DNA of 64,000 nt from Paenibacillus terricola (GCF_014779765.1 NZ_JACXZA010000001.1:806001-870000), one strand, 5' to 3'; positions 39,300-49,974 are shown, numbered from the stretch's first letter. Made by a program: numbers and translations. The notes: a model not told the origin generated them from the letters alone.

Positions 39300-41483
39300 A
39301 TGTTGGGTAAATTGAAAGCGAAATCGAAAACGTTTCCGACAAAAACGAAAGCGCATTCATCTGAAACCGAAACAAAGCCTAATGTTGCAAAAGAGAAGTC
39401 AGCAAGTCTAAAAGCTAGCAGCAACAGCCCGAAGCATCGATTGAATTGGCTTAACCCTTTCAAGTCCGTAGGCACGACCTTGTTTTTATTCATATTTATC
39501 AGCATTGTAGCTTGTGTACTCTCTGTAGGCCTTGTAGCTTATAACACTTCGACAGACATTGTTCGTGATTACGCCGCATCAACTAGCCAAGAAACGATAG
39601 TACAAGGTGCCGGGAAGATGGATTCTGTATTCGAACAGTACAGTGCAGCAGCACAAATGTTTATGTCAGATCCAAGCTTCCAACAAGAAATTCGCACACT
39701 CCGTTCCTCGAAGGATGATGGCGAGAAGGCACAAGCTGGTCGAATGATCGATGAACGTGTTATCGCATTCTGGAAGAGCAATCCTGCCATTAGCCGTATC
39801 TTCATGATCCCAACGGATGATAAGGGTTCAATGATTACGAATGGCGAGAAGTTCGGCGCCAGTTATGTAGCGAAAGCGCGCAAATTTGATTGGTATACGA
39901 AAGCAATTGAGGCTAAAGGGAAAGAAGTATGGATGGAATCGCCGTTAGACGGATTTTATGATATTCCGATCGATCCTTCGATTGGTGTAGCTTTTGCAAT
40001 GAAAGGAACCGTCTCTTCCGTTCCGCAATATGTTCTGTTGATCGAGGTGAAGCTTTCCGCAATTAAGGAGAAGCTTGGACAGATCTCGCTGGGAGAAGAC
40101 AGCCATATTGTAATCGTCAACAGCAGTAATCAAATGATTATTCCGGAGGATCTGAGCCAATACGGCCAGACTGCCAGCGTGAAGCTGCCGGAACAGCTGG
40201 AATACCGAGGTGTCTTCGAGACAACAACCACGACAGATGCGCAAGTGCTTGCGGTACATAGTAAATTCGCGATGTCAGACTGGCGGATGGTGGGTACACT
40301 GCCTGTAGATGAGCTGCTGAATGGCGCGGATAAAATTAAACGGTTTACGATCATTGTAACGATAATTGCAGCAGGTGTGGCAGCGTTGCTAGGCTTCCTG
40401 GTCGTACTACTGATTGCGCGTCCGCTTGGCCGTCTGCGCAACTTGATGAACGAAGGCGAACGAGGCAATCTAATGGTTCGCATGAAGCTGAAACGTAAAG
40501 ACGAAATCGGGCAAGTAGCGCTAAGCTTCAATAGCATGATGGCGGAAATTACAACACTGGTGCAGCAGACGAGTGGATCGGCGCAAGAAGTGCTTCAGAC
40601 GGCTGCTGAATTAACAGCTTCCTCTCACAAAACAGCGGGTTCGGCGAAAGAGATTGCCGTTGCAACGGAGGAGATCGCAGGAGGCGCAACGAGCCTTGCC
40701 GTTGAAGCAGAGCGCGGCAATGATCTGACCACCACCATTCATGAACAGATGCGCAAAGTGCTTGATGCAAACAAACAGATGGAGCTAGCAGCCGCACAAG
40801 TAGAGAAGGCAGGACAGCAGGGCTCTGAGTATATGATGAAGCTGATCCAGAAGACAGGCATGACGGAAGAAATGACGCGCGAAATGGTAGGCAAAGTCGA
40901 TAAGCTCCGTGACTCGACGTCGTCCATCCGCAAAATTCTTGACGTGTTGAACAATCTGACGAAGCAAACGAACATTCTTTCGTTGAATGCGACGATTGAA
41001 GCCGCGCGTGCTGGCTCGGCGGGTAAAGGGTTCATGGTCGTCGCAGATGAAATCCGTAAGCTGGCCGACCAGTCCCGGCAATCGATCGATGTCGTAGCGC
41101 AAATTACGGATACGATTCAGCAGCAAATCGATGAGACCGTTAATGTATTGTCGAATGCTTATCCGCTTTTCCAAGAGCAGATCTCATCCGTCAAAGAATC
41201 GAATCAGATTTTCTTGACCGTTCAAGGTCAAATGGGAATGTTCGCAGGCAGCATGGATGCCGTTACGAATGCGATTGGAACGCTAGAGCAGTCACAGATC
41301 GTGCTTGCGGAGGCTATGAGTAACGTAAGTGCAGTAGCGGAGCAATCGTCTGCAACGTCTGAAGAGGTAGCTTCGTTAAGCAGCGAACAGCTGAACATCA
41401 GCGATGGACTCGTTCAATTATCAGCACGGCTGGCGGAAGTGTCCAGCCAGTTGAAGCAGTCGTTGGCAAGGTTCCAGGTTTAA
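39300..41483 (+). CDS. Methyl-accepting chemotaxis protein with dCache-like sensor
   Basis: 727 residues. A Lys/Thr/Ser-rich cytoplasmic N-terminus of about 60 residues precedes helix 1 ([20 protein letters not shown]). The extracellular sensor (~75-345) is of the dCache type. Helix 2 ([20 protein letters not shown]) is followed by a HAMP domain ([20 protein letters not shown]) and a signalling domain whose hairpin tip reads [23 protein letters not shown]. Ligand unknown. ATG 39300 is chosen for GGGAGG 9 bases upstream; an in-frame ATG at 39270 precedes that site. Tandem paralogue of the next gene. Confidence 0.93.
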   Translation: MLGKLKAKSKTFPTKTKAHSSETETKPNVAKEKSASLKASSNSPKHRLNWLNPFKSVGTTLFLFIFISIVACVLSVGLVAYNTSTDIVRDYAASTSQETIVQGAGKMDSVFEQYSAAAQMFMSDPSFQQEIRTLRSSKDDGEKAQAGRMIDERVIAFWKSNPAISRIFMIPTDDKGSMITNGEKFGASYVAKARKFDWYTKAIEAKGKEVWMESPLDGFYDIPIDPSIGVAFAMKGTVSSVPQYVLLIEVKLSAIKEKLGQISLGEDSHIVIVNSSNQMIIPEDLSQYGQTASVKLPEQLEYRGVFETTTTTDAQVLAVHSKFAMSDWRMVGTLPVDELLNGADKIKRFTIIVTIIAAGVAALLGFLVVLLIARPLGRLRNLMNEGERGNLMVRMKLKRKDEIGQVALSFNSMMAEITTLVQQTSGSAQEVLQTAAELTASSHKTAGSAKEIAVATEEIAGGATSLAVEAERGNDLTTTIHEQMRKVLDANKQMELAAAQVEKAGQQGSEYMMKLIQKTGMTEEMTREMVGKVDKLRDSTSSIRKILDVLNNLTKQTNILSLNATIEAARAGSAGKGFMVVADEIRKLADQSRQSIDVVAQITDTIQQQIDETVNVLSNAYPLFQEQISSVKESNQIFLTVQGQMGMFAGSMDAVTNAIGTLEQSQIVLAEAMSNVSAVAEQSSATSEEVASLSSEQLNISDGLVQLSARLAEVSSQLKQSLARFQV

Positions 41484-41513
41484 CGATATTGTTGATTCAG
41501 AGCAGTGGCCATC

Positions 41514-41541
41514 CAGTCGAGGGTGGCCATTTATTATTTTT
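41514..41541 (+). terminator. Intrinsic terminator between the two chemoreceptor genes
   Basis: AGTGGCCAT and GGTGGCCATT form a short stem followed by TATTATTTTT, so the two receptors probably have separate transcripts. An ACCGATAT resembling a sigma-D -10 box lies at 41680-41687 before the second gene, but no good -35 was seen. Confidence 0.65.
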
Positions 41542-41738
41542 CAAAGTGAGGAAGTTGGAAATCGATAGTCGGTTTTTACAAAAACCTAACGATCCGCAAC
41601 CATTTCGAAAGGATTTTCGTCGGATATTCGAAAAAAGAAGCTTTTTCTTAAAATTAATGTTACAAAAGACCTAGAATTAACCGATATATTTATTACGAAA
41701 TCTATGTGTCTATTCCATGAGCAGGCGGTGTACCAGCA

Positions 41739-43970
41739 ATGTCAAAGAAGAACAAGCAGCCTCAATCAGTAAACACAATAGGCAGCGATCAACTAGAGAA
41801 GGCACAAGGAGAGCAACAGGATTTGAAAGGTAAAATTAAATCTAAATTAAAGCTAAAGGCAATGCCAAAGCTCAAACCTAATACGCAGGATTTTAAGCTG
41901 TCCAAAATGAGCTGGGCAAACCCTCAACGCTCAGTAGGGGCCAAACTGTTCTTGTTTATTTTCGTTAGCATCCTAGCGTGCGTGCTCGTTGTAGGGACGC
42001 TGGCATACAGCAAATCGAAAAGCATTATTCGCGAGAATGCGGCAGAGTCGAACTATCAGACCATTCAGCAGGCGGCAGGCAAACTGAAGCTGTTGTTCGA
42101 TAACTATGAGACGCTGACGCTGCAGGTTATGGTGGACTCTGCCATTCAAGAAGAATTGAGCATTATCCGAGACGAATCATTAGAGCAATTCGATCGTTTC
42201 CAGGCTACAACGAAAGTGAACAGCTTGCTCCAGAAGTATATTCTGAGCAACAATTCAATAGCGAACGGCTATTTGATTCCTCTGAAGGAGGGCGCTTATT
42301 CGCTTGGCAGCTCGGCATTTAGTCAAGAGGTAGCGGAAAGCAGCGACTGGTTCAAACAAGTTAAAGAATCGCAAGGGCAAACGTTCTGGATCGAGTCCAA
42401 GGCTGACGGTCTAGCAGGCACTTCTGCAGAACCAACGCTTGGCGTAGCGCGCCTGCTGAAGAGCAGCGTAACAAGCGAGCCGCTCTTCGTGCTCGTATTC
42501 GAAATTAAGTTGAGCGCAATTCAAGATACGCTTGGTGAAATTTCATTGGGTGAAGGCAGCGTCGTCTCCATCGTCGATACGAAAAATCGTTATACCATGT
42601 ACCCAGGCGATGGTGGCGCTGCGAAGTTGGGAACAGATGCAGATGTCGCAATCCCGGCATTTGAGGTCGATGGCGAAAACGGCGGCTCGTTGGAAACGGC
42701 AGATACGGAAGGCTCTAGTGTAATCGCAGCTTATTCCGAGGTTAACAACGCAGGCTGGCGGATTGTAGGCAAAACACCGGTCGATCAATTGGTGAATGAC
42801 GCGAATGCCATCTATGTGCTGACATTCATCGTTACTGCAGCGGCGGCGGTTGCAGCAGTCGTAATCTGCTATGTGATGATTCGTATGTTTGCGAACCCAC
42901 TCGTTCAGCTGCGCAACCTGATGAACGAAGGAGAACGCGGCAATCTGAGTGTACGTCTTCATTTGAATCGCAAGGATGAGATCGGCCAATTGACAGACAG
43001 CTTCAACCGAATGATGACGGAGATTACTTCATTGGTTGATCAGACAAGCGGAACAGCTGACGAGGTATTGGCGACAGCAAGCGTTCTGACTGAGGCATCG
43101 CGGAAAACCGCGGTTTCTGCGAAGGAAATTGCTGTAGCAACGGAAGAAATCGCTGGCGGAGCTACTAGCCTTGCTGTTGAGGCAGAGCGTGGCAGTGATT
43201 TGACCACTACGATCAATACGCAAATGCAGAACTTGCTCCACACGAATCAATCGATGGAAACGTCCGCGCAGACGGTACAGCAAGCTAGTGAGCAAGGAAC
43301 AAGCTACATGAACGTGCTCATCGAGAAGACAGGCTTGACGGAACAGATGACGCGCAGCATGGTTGAGAAGGTAGATCGTCTGAAAGATTCGACTTCATCG
43401 ATTCGCAAAATTCTCGATGTGCTGAACAATCTGACGAAGCAGACGAATATTTTGTCGCTCAATGCAACCATTGAAGCAGCACGCGCAGGTGTAGCGGGCA
43501 AAGGATTCATGGTCGTCGCAGACGAAATTCGCAAGCTTGCCGATCAATCTCGCCACTCCATTGATGTCGTGGCACAAATTACGGAGACGATCCAGCGTGA
43601 AATCGATGATACGGTAGAAGTGCTGACCGAAGCGCATCCAATCTTCCAAGAGCAAGTATCGTCGGTTAAAGAAACGAACCAGATCTTCATGGCCGTACAG
43701 TCGCATATGACGCAATTTAGTGAAAGCCTTGGTTCAGTAACGGAAGCGATCGGCAAGCTCGATGAGTCCCAGACGGTATTGTCTGATGCGATGACCAGCG
43801 TAAGTGCCGTAGCGGAACAATCGTCCGCAACATCGCAAGAGGTAGCTTCGCTGAGCAATGAACAGCTGAGCGTAAGCGAAGAGCTCGTTAAACTGTCCAA
43901 CCGTCTTGAAGAATCATCGAACAAGCTTCAGCAATCGCTGTCGCGCTTTACAACCAAAAGCGAAGCTTAA
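41739..43970 (+). CDS. Methyl-accepting chemotaxis protein, paralogue of the upstream receptor
   Basis: 743 residues with the same layout: a Lys-rich cytoplasmic N-terminus of about 65 residues, helix 1 ([22 protein letters not shown]), dCache-like sensor, helix 2, HAMP ([19 protein letters not shown]) and signalling domain with [23 protein letters not shown]. The signalling halves share long identical runs with the upstream receptor, while the sensor domains differ much more, as expected for duplication followed by a change of ligand. Start ATG at 41739 with a weak GGCGGTG site. Confidence 0.93.
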   Translation: MSKKNKQPQSVNTIGSDQLEKAQGEQQDLKGKIKSKLKLKAMPKLKPNTQDFKLSKMSWANPQRSVGAKLFLFIFVSILACVLVVGTLAYSKSKSIIRENAAESNYQTIQQAAGKLKLLFDNYETLTLQVMVDSAIQEELSIIRDESLEQFDRFQATTKVNSLLQKYILSNNSIANGYLIPLKEGAYSLGSSAFSQEVAESSDWFKQVKESQGQTFWIESKADGLAGTSAEPTLGVARLLKSSVTSEPLFVLVFEIKLSAIQDTLGEISLGEGSVVSIVDTKNRYTMYPGDGGAAKLGTDADVAIPAFEVDGENGGSLETADTEGSSVIAAYSEVNNAGWRIVGKTPVDQLVNDANAIYVLTFIVTAAAAVAAVVICYVMIRMFANPLVQLRNLMNEGERGNLSVRLHLNRKDEIGQLTDSFNRMMTEITSLVDQTSGTADEVLATASVLTEASRKTAVSAKEIAVATEEIAGGATSLAVEAERGSDLTTTINTQMQNLLHTNQSMETSAQTVQQASEQGTSYMNVLIEKTGLTEQMTRSMVEKVDRLKDSTSSIRKILDVLNNLTKQTNILSLNATIEAARAGVAGKGFMVVADEIRKLADQSRHSIDVVAQITETIQREIDDTVEVLTEAHPIFQEQVSSVKETNQIFMAVQSHMTQFSESLGSVTEAIGKLDESQTVLSDAMTSVSAVAEQSSATSQEVASLSNEQLSVSEELVKLSNRLEESSNKLQQSLSRFTTKSEA

Positions 43971-43987
43971 TTATTAGCTCATAACGA

Positions 43988-44022
43988 AGACAGGTCCTAG
44001 CATTCTTGGACCTGTCTTTTTT
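43988..44022 (+). terminator. Intrinsic terminator after the second chemoreceptor
   Basis: AGACAGGTCC and GGACCTGTCT form a perfect 10-bp stem followed by TTTTT. It also faces the convergent lipoprotein gene. Confidence 0.88.
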
Positions 44023-44045
44023 GCTTGCGATTATTATACTAGCTG

Positions 44046-44447
44046 CTACTCTCTTACATCATAACCAACAATGGTTTTGGTGACAGCGTCGAAATAAATA
44101 CCAATTGGCCCTAACAGAGCGTCTAACGCCGTGTTGAATGTAACCTTATAGATTACTTCGGGTTCAACCTTTGTTTGCTTGAGCGGAACATCACTCCATT
44201 GGGCAATGGTAACTTCAGCTTCACGCCAATCCCCTACAATTCTTGACTGCTCTTGCTCGGTCATTTGATTCCAAGCTATCACTCTAAGTGAAGATGCCGT
44301 TTCAAGAAACCACAAATCCGCGTCGGGCAGAAGCCCTCCTTTAGGCTTGTCGTTATTGTTATCACTACACCCGATTATGGACAACAAAACGATAATAACA
44401 AGCGATATGTATCCTATTCTAATTAGAAATGTACATCTCTTGTTCAT
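44046..44447 (-). CDS. Small predicted lipoprotein, unknown function
   Basis: 133 residues. A signal peptide (RIGYISLVIIVLLSIIGC) ends in a lipobox with the acylated cysteine near residue 26, followed by a hydrophilic Asn/Asp linker and a small soluble domain. Not recognised as a family. ATG 44447 is chosen for GAAGGAGAT 7 bases upstream; upstream in-frame starts would place the signal peptide inside the protein. Stands alone between convergent terminator and repeats. Confidence 0.75.
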   Translation of the reverse strand: MNKRCTFLIRIGYISLVIIVLLSIIGCSDNNNDKPKGGLLPDADLWFLETASSLRVIAWNQMTEQEQSRIVGDWREAEVTIAQWSDVPLKQTKVEPEVIYKVTFNTALDALLGPIGIYFDAVTKTIVGYDVRE

Positions 44448-44572
44448 ACCGATCTCCTTCCGAAACGCTCTCAGCCGATGCGGAATTACCATATTACTAA
44501 CAACCTTAGTAACGGAACCAGAAAAGGTAATGTTGCAATAATACGGAAGGGGCACTAGCCCTTAAGATGTTT

Positions 44573-44772
44573 GAGGGGCACAGCCCCTTATCCGTTCGAA
44601 CAAGAGTTTTACCCCGCAGGGGTACGCGACTCCTAGCAGGGAGTAACTCAGCTAGCACCATCAGCCGATCCCACGCCAGTTCCGGGGTCCAGGGGACGGC
44701 AGTCCCATGGGGTCCTCCCTTGCAGGGAGGATTTAGGCGGGTAGAACAATTGGTTTAAAAAGAGGGGGTCAT
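44573..44772 (+). repeat. Hairpin-rich tandem repeat, unit 1 (200 bp)
   Basis: Starts with GAGGGGCACAGCCCCTTA. Blocks in order: GGGGC-ACA-GCCCC hairpin, CGAACAAGAG, a CCCCGCAGGGG hairpin, CGACTCCTAGCAGGGAGT, ATCAGCCGATCCCACG, GGGGTCCAGGGGACGGCAG, CCATGGGG, then a CCTCCCTTGCAGGGAGG hairpin and a GATTTAGGCGGGTAGAA tail. Units 1-3 are nearly identical. Confidence 0.93.
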
Positions 44773-44969
44773 GAGGGGCACAGCCCCTTATCCGCTCGAA
44801 CAAGAGTTGTACCCCGCAGGGGTTCGCGACTCCGAGCAGGGAGTAACTCAGCTGAACCATCAGCCGATCCCACGGTTATTCAGGGGTCCAGGGGACGGCA
44901 GTTCCATGGGGTCCTCCCTTGCAGGGAGGATTTAGGCGGGTAGAAAAACTGGTTTTAAAAGGGGGTCAA
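44773..44969 (+). repeat. Hairpin-rich tandem repeat, unit 2 (197 bp)
   Basis: Same block order as unit 1, with scattered substitutions and one diverged patch (ACGGTTATTCAGGGG in place of ACGCCAGTTCCGGGG). It begins directly where unit 1 ends. Confidence 0.93.
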
Positions 44970-45166
44970 GAGGGGCATAGCCCCTTACCCGCTCGAACAA
45001 GAGTTGTACCCCACAGGGGTACGCGACCCCTAGCAGGGTGTAACTCAACTGCACCATCAGCCGATCCCACGCCAGTTCCGGGGTCCAGGGGACGGCAGTC
45101 CCATGGGGTCCTCCCTTGCAGGGAGGATTTAGGCGGGTAGAACAATTGGTTTAAAAAGAGGGGGCG
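44970..45166 (+). repeat. Hairpin-rich tandem repeat, unit 3 (~197 bp)
   Basis: Same block order; its last 110 bases are almost identical to the end of unit 1. Several changes keep pairing in the hairpins, for example GGGGCATAGCCCC and CCCCACAGGGG, which change only the loop. Confidence 0.93.
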
Positions 45167-45195
45167 CTAGCCCTTAAATAATTCGGAGGTTCGTT

Positions 45196-45289
45196 AAGGG
45201 GCGCTAGCCCCTAAACATACATAATTAGGGGGTCCAAGGGGCACAGCCCCTGGAGTCCTACCTTGCAGGGAGGAATTAGGCGGGTAGAT
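45196..45289 (+). repeat. Shortened fourth copy of the hairpin repeat
   Basis: GGGGCGCTAGCCCC, then GGGGCACAGCCCC, a degenerate CCTACCTTGCAGGGAGG and the tail GAATTAGGCGGGTAG. The middle of the unit is missing. It ends 50 bases before pbpI. The whole 44448-45338 gap holds this array and no supported gene. Confidence 0.8.
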
Positions 45290-45338
45290 TGGGCAATAAT
45301 GCTAACACCAATAGGATGAAGCGGGGGCAAAGGTTGCT

Positions 45339-47123
45339 TTGCGTAGACGACTTATAACAATTGCAGTTGCAATGACAGTGTTGTTCGGCATATGGGAGTG
45401 GAGGCTAAGCGTCATGGAGCTGTGGCCTAGGACGCAGTCGGGCAGCAAAACGCAAGTTGCCCGACAAGCGGTAGAGCAGCGGGATAGCGAGCTTATAATT
45501 GATGCAGGGAGGGGAGAGTTCGTCGATCGGAATGGCATTCCGTTGACGGGTCAGTCGATTGAGGCGCTTGCTCTATTCCCTGTGCAGGCCGGTCAGCGTG
45601 GAGGAGCGGAACAGATTAGCCGGTTAGCTTCGATTCTTGACGTTTCCGTGCAGCAGCTCCAATCTCGTCTAACTGAGCTGAAGGAACCAGGCTACTGGCT
45701 TGAAGCGGGCAGTACGCATCCGCTTGCTCTTACGGAGAGACAGCTTGAAGCGTTAAAGACGGTTCATATCAATGGCGTGCGTGTTGTTCCCTATCGACTG
45801 CGCTATATGGCTCCGTACCTTGCTTCACAAACAATAGGTTATATAAGTCAGCATCCAGAACGGATCAAAACGGCCTATGGCCACGAGTACGCGATAGGCG
45901 AACTTAAGCTAAATTCGGTAATTGGAGGAGCAGGGCTGGAGCGCTCTCTTGATCGGCTGCTCAGGGGTGATGGCGGTACAACGGCATCGTACTATACAGA
46001 TGCTTCCGGTCAGCCTCTGCAAGGACTAGATGTCCGTGTAGCAGCTCCTGTTAACCGTTTGTATCCGCTGCAGGTCATTACGACGCTTGATGCAGGTCTG
46101 CAAGCGGCAGTTGAACAATATGCGGATCGCTCTGGATTGAAGGAAGGGGCAATTGTTGTATTGGATATGGCCACTCGCGATATTGTAACGATGGTATCAA
46201 GACCACGATTGAATCCGGAGCAGGTAGATGCTGCTGGGTCAGCGGCTGCCAATCATGCTATACGCGCTGTTGAACCAGGATCGATATTCAAGCTGGTTAC
46301 GGAAGCGGCTGCGCTTGAAGCAGGCGTATCGATGCCTTCCGAAACATTTCACTGCAGCGGTGAATACGGACGGTATGGCTTGTCTGACTGGAAAGCTGGC
46401 GGCCACGGCGAGCTTACGCTTCGTGAAGGGCTTGCAAAGTCATGCAATATCGTCTTCGCGACGATAGCGGAGCGGTTGACGGCCAGACAGTTAGCGGACA
46501 CAGCTTTCCGGCTTGGAATTGGCAGGCAGGTAGGCTGGCATTCGGAACAATCAGTGGGGCCGCTCGCAGGCCCAATACGACTGTTGGAGGAAGAGGAAGC
46601 GGGGCGAATTTTTGATCGGAAGCAGGCATCTGTTGATGGCGGCGTTATGGCGCAGACGGGCATCGGACAACGCGATGTGCGTATCTCTCCGCTTCAGGCC
46701 GCGAATATGATCGCAACGATTGTTAATATGGGTCATGTCGCAGAGCCGCGCATCGTTAGCGAAATCCGATATGCAAACGGACAACGGCTTGTATCGTTTC
46801 CGCCACATGAAGCAGCATCGCCAATAGGGCGAATCTCGCCAGCAGCAGCGCGTGAGCTAATGGATGGGATGCAGCTTGTTGTTAAAGTAGGGACCGGACG
46901 CTCCATCCAGAATGGCGTCTGGGATGCAGCAGGCAAATCAGGCACGGCTGAAGTAACTCGCAGCGGCGTAGATCGTGTCAATCAATGGTTCATTGGTTAT
47001 GGGCCTTTAAAGTTTCCGAAATATGCGATTGCAGTGTTGGCCGAGAACCGTACACCTAACACCGCTAATGAAGCGACAAAGCTGTTTCGCGCGATATTGG
47101 ATATAGCTGCGAAGAAGCAGTAA
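45339..47123 (+). CDS. pbpI: Class B penicillin-binding protein, PbpI-like
   Basis: 594 residues. Monofunctional transpeptidase that cross-links peptidoglycan. N-terminal membrane anchor (LITIAVAMTVLFGIWEW), a dimerisation domain with GRGEFVDRNGIPLTG, and a transpeptidase domain with Ser315-x-x-Lys318 (GSIFK), Ser368-Cys-Asn370 and Lys533-Ser-Gly535. Size and position after the trhP genes match Bacillus pbpI (yrrR); udk and greA, which lie between in Bacillus, are absent here. TTG start with AAAGG 5 bases upstream. Confidence 0.9.
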   Translation: MRRRLITIAVAMTVLFGIWEWRLSVMELWPRTQSGSKTQVARQAVEQRDSELIIDAGRGEFVDRNGIPLTGQSIEALALFPVQAGQRGGAEQISRLASILDVSVQQLQSRLTELKEPGYWLEAGSTHPLALTERQLEALKTVHINGVRVVPYRLRYMAPYLASQTIGYISQHPERIKTAYGHEYAIGELKLNSVIGGAGLERSLDRLLRGDGGTTASYYTDASGQPLQGLDVRVAAPVNRLYPLQVITTLDAGLQAAVEQYADRSGLKEGAIVVLDMATRDIVTMVSRPRLNPEQVDAAGSAAANHAIRAVEPGSIFKLVTEAAALEAGVSMPSETFHCSGEYGRYGLSDWKAGGHGELTLREGLAKSCNIVFATIAERLTARQLADTAFRLGIGRQVGWHSEQSVGPLAGPIRLLEEEEAGRIFDRKQASVDGGVMAQTGIGQRDVRISPLQAANMIATIVNMGHVAEPRIVSEIRYANGQRLVSFPPHEAASPIGRISPAAARELMDGMQLVVKVGTGRSIQNGVWDAAGKSGTAEVTRSGVDRVNQWFIGYGPLKFPKYAIAVLAENRTPNTANEATKLFRAILDIAAKKQ

Positions 47124-47135
47124 ATAAACGTAAAG

Positions 47136-47190
47136 AAACCGCCCTAGGAAAGAGCATAGAATGCTCTAAACGTAGGGCGGTTTATATTTT
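47136..47190. terminator. Bidirectional terminator between pbpI and the AI-2E gene
   Basis: AAACCGCCCTA and TAGGGCGGTTT form an outer stem enclosing a second stem AGAGCAT/ATGCTCT, with T-rich flanks on both strands. Confidence 0.85.
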
Positions 47191-47209
47191 ACACCTAGAT
47201 AAAGTTATG

Positions 47210-48334
47210 TTATTCCACTGGGGTCTCGGGTGCAAGTTCTGAACTGCTGCTGTCGAACTCGCCCTGCGGCATTCGAATCCAACGATGGAAATACCGCTGA
47301 TCGTACAAGGCTTTGATTAGAATGATCAGGATCGGAGACAGGATAACGCCTGCGACGCCGAACAGCGACAACGAAATGATCATGAAGGTCAGCATGGTGA
47401 ACGCAGAGACGCCAAGCGTATCGCCCGTAATCTTGGGTTCGAGAATCTGGCGGGCCAACACGACGACAAGGAACAGGCCGGTTACCCAGATGGCAAGCGA
47501 CGTATGGCCAACGATAAACATATAGATAATCCAAGGCACGAATACCGTACTTACGCCAAGCAGGGGAAGCACATCGAAAATCCCGCAGACTACTGCAATC
47601 GTGAAGGCGTTCTGGACACCTAGCAGAAGCAGGGAGATGAAAATAACGGCGAACGTAATCGAAATCAGCTTAAGCTGCGATTTCAGATAAATACCAATTC
47701 CTTTGAATACATTGTCGCGAAGAAACTCGAACGCTGTTTTGAACGTCTTTGGTGTTTTCTCCGACGCTGTCCGCTTCCAATCTTTAATCTCAACACTTAA
47801 GAAGTACGCCAGAATGATGCCAATGGAGAAGTTAAAAACAAAAGCAGAGAAGCTTGTTAAATAATTAGATAACGTAATTAGGAACGAAGTTGCGATGGAC
47901 TGTCCTTTCCTCGTTACATAATCAACAACCGAATCGAACTGGCTGAGCAGGTCGGGCGGCATACTATCCACTTTGGACGAAATCCAATCGGAATGAGCTT
48001 CAACCTGTTCACGGAGAAGCTGCTGATATTTCGGCAGGTTCACAATTAATCGGTTGGCCTGATCGGCAATAATAAAGCCAGCTCCAAGAAAGATACTTAT
48101 GATGACCAATGTAAACAGCAGTACGCTGATGGCGGATGCAATTGACTTCTTCAGTCCGAGCTTGTTCAACCAGCGAGCAGGTGGTTCGATGAACAAATAA
48201 ATAAAGAAGGATAAGAAAACGGGAGTTGCAAGCTTGTACAAATAGCTGAAGGCAAACATGGTTAAGTATACAGTTAAAGCGATAAGGGCAATATCGAAGG
48301 CGGTCCTCCAATATTTTTTGTAAAACACGATCAT
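47210..48334 (-). CDS. AI-2E family membrane protein
   Basis: 374 residues, about eight membrane segments, second member of this family in the window. The VCGIFDVLPLLGVSTVFVPW region and the end GVAGVILSPILIILIKALYD are the family hallmarks. YtvI-like sporulation proteins belong here, but the link is not proven by sequence seen. Substrate unknown. Single gene on the minus strand, convergent with pbpI. Confidence 0.85.
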   Translation of the reverse strand: MIVFYKKYWRTAFDIALIALTVYLTMFAFSYLYKLATPVFLSFFIYLFIEPPARWLNKLGLKKSIASAISVLLFTLVIISIFLGAGFIIADQANRLIVNLPKYQQLLREQVEAHSDWISSKVDSMPPDLLSQFDSVVDYVTRKGQSIATSFLITLSNYLTSFSAFVFNFSIGIILAYFLSVEIKDWKRTASEKTPKTFKTAFEFLRDNVFKGIGIYLKSQLKLISITFAVIFISLLLLGVQNAFTIAVVCGIFDVLPLLGVSTVFVPWIIYMFIVGHTSLAIWVTGLFLVVVLARQILEPKITGDTLGVSAFTMLTFMIISLSLFGVAGVILSPILIILIKALYDQRYFHRWIRMPQGEFDSSSSELAPETPVE

Positions 48335-48540
48335 CTGCGCAGCTCCCTTTCACAAAATAGTTCTTCGAACAGCTTAATATTCATAAATTACATATTACTG
48401 GACGTGGTCGAATGCATACTTCTTCCATTGTACTACAGTTCGCATTTAGATGCCTATTTATGCCGAACGTATGTTACAATTAATAGTGGGCTTTCTATAA
48501 GTAAACACTAACTACATATTGAATTTGGTGGGAATAAGCT

Positions 48541-49974
48541 ATGCAAAATTTATTTCTGTTATTGTTCTACGCGCTGACCTTCTACGCTTTTCTCCCTGGG
48601 TTAATAAGCCGAATGTTCGGTTTCCGCGCATTCAAGCGAGGACGCGTCAAGCGTGAGATTGCACTAACCTTCGATGATGGTCCGGATCCGCGTTATACGC
48701 CGCTTTTGCTTGATCTTTTGAAGCGTTACAATGCCAAAGCGACGTTCTTCGTAGTCGGGGCACATGCGGAGAAGCATCCGGAGCTGTTGAGGCGTATGCG
48801 TGATGAAGGTCATGTTATCGGCATTCATAATTACGAGCACAAAACGAACTGGCTGATGCGTCCGAAGAAAGTGAAGTGGCATATCCAGCGTACACAAGAA
48901 GTAATTAAGGACGCGACGGGTCTGGACGCTATCTATTACCGTCCGCCATGGGGCATCGTGAATGCGTTTGATTACTCTCCAGGTAATCATCTTCATATTA
49001 TTTTGTGGTCCGCCATATTCGGTGATTGGAAGTACAAGCTGGGAGCAGCCCGGCTGCGTCAACGAATGATGAAGAAGATGCGTCCCGGTGAAGTTCTGCT
49101 GCTGCACGACTGCGGGATGACGCCCGGTGCCGATGAGCGTGCGCCTGAGAATATGATTCAAGCGCTAGAGGCCTATTTGGCTGAAGGGGAACGTCGCGGA
49201 TTCCAATTCGTCGGTATCGATGAGATGATTGCACTTACGGATAAAGCGATCGGGCTAGTGCCAAGCCGATTAAAGCGAATCATGATCTGGCTGTGGCTGC
49301 GATGGGAAAGCCTGTTTCACATGGTCTTCCGCACGAAGCCGGTTGGTTTGCCAAGTCCATCTTTCCATTATCGGTTAACCCAGTATCATGGGGCATCGAT
49401 TGAGATTGGCAGCGGCATCACGTTAGAGAATAAAGATACCATTGCCGAACTGCATTTTGATAATCGGACACTCCTCGAAATCGCGCATAAATCAGCTACG
49501 CCGATTGCCGCTGCAATCCGGCTTGTTCGCATGGTGGAGAAGCAGTTGCCGACAGTGGCATCCGCGTTGGCACGCGATCCTGAAGCGGTGAAGGCCAAAA
49601 CGCTCTATGGCGTCACGATGATACATCGAGGTGCAGAAAAGCTTGGCTTCAGCGTACATGAGCTGCCAACAGGAATGTTCGCTTCCATGAGCAAGATTTA
49701 CTTAAAGGTGTTAATGCGCGTATTGACGCCAACGCCTAAACATTCGGATGCAGATAAGCGCAGCAGCCGCCATGCTGTCGAACTTAAACCGCATATTTTA
49801 ATCTATCCAATCCCTAAGCTGCTGGAGCTTGCTTCAACGGAACCGGAGGCAGCAGCAAGCAGCAAGGTTGAGGCACAGAAGAAGCAGCACCTATCTAAGC
49901 CTAGCACCGTTCAGGCAGCACAAGAGCTCGAACTGGAATTTGATCATCTTGAAGGCTCCAAGGCAGGCAGCTAA
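48541..49974 (+). CDS. Polysaccharide deacetylase with C-terminal YkoP-like domain
   Basis: 477 residues. The N-terminal hydrophobic segment (LFLLLFYALTFYAFLPGLI) anchors it to the membrane. NodB domain: Asp45-Asp46 in TFDDGPDP, metal ligands His96 and His100 (HNYEH), RPPWG at 134-138 and LLLHD ending at 190. It should remove acetyl groups from peptidoglycan or another cell-wall polymer. Residues ~240-440 are a separate domain (FHYRLTQYHG...VEKQLPTVASALA...VKAKTLYGVTMIHRG) resembling the YkoP-like domain; role unknown. The Ala/Glu-rich tail is low complexity. ATG 48541 with a weak GGTGGG site. Confidence 0.88.
   Translation: MQNLFLLLFYALTFYAFLPGLISRMFGFRAFKRGRVKREIALTFDDGPDPRYTPLLLDLLKRYNAKATFFVVGAHAEKHPELLRRMRDEGHVIGIHNYEHKTNWLMRPKKVKWHIQRTQEVIKDATGLDAIYYRPPWGIVNAFDYSPGNHLHIILWSAIFGDWKYKLGAARLRQRMMKKMRPGEVLLLHDCGMTPGADERAPENMIQALEAYLAEGERRGFQFVGIDEMIALTDKAIGLVPSRLKRIMIWLWLRWESLFHMVFRTKPVGLPSPSFHYRLTQYHGASIEIGSGITLENKDTIAELHFDNRTLLEIAHKSATPIAAAIRLVRMVEKQLPTVASALARDPEAVKAKTLYGVTMIHRGAEKLGFSVHELPTGMFASMSKIYLKVLMRVLTPTPKHSDADKRSSRHAVELKPHILIYPIPKLLELASTEPEAAASSKVEAQKKQHLSKPSTVQAAQELELEFDHLEGSKAGS

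Noticed and set aside
41660-41690. Sigma-D promoter for the second chemoreceptor
   Set aside because: ACCGATAT fits a -10 box, but no TAAA-type -35 lies at the proper distance.
44573-45289. CRISPR-like array
   Set aside because: The repeated unit is ~200 bp and contiguous, with no unique spacers between short repeats and no cas genes nearby.
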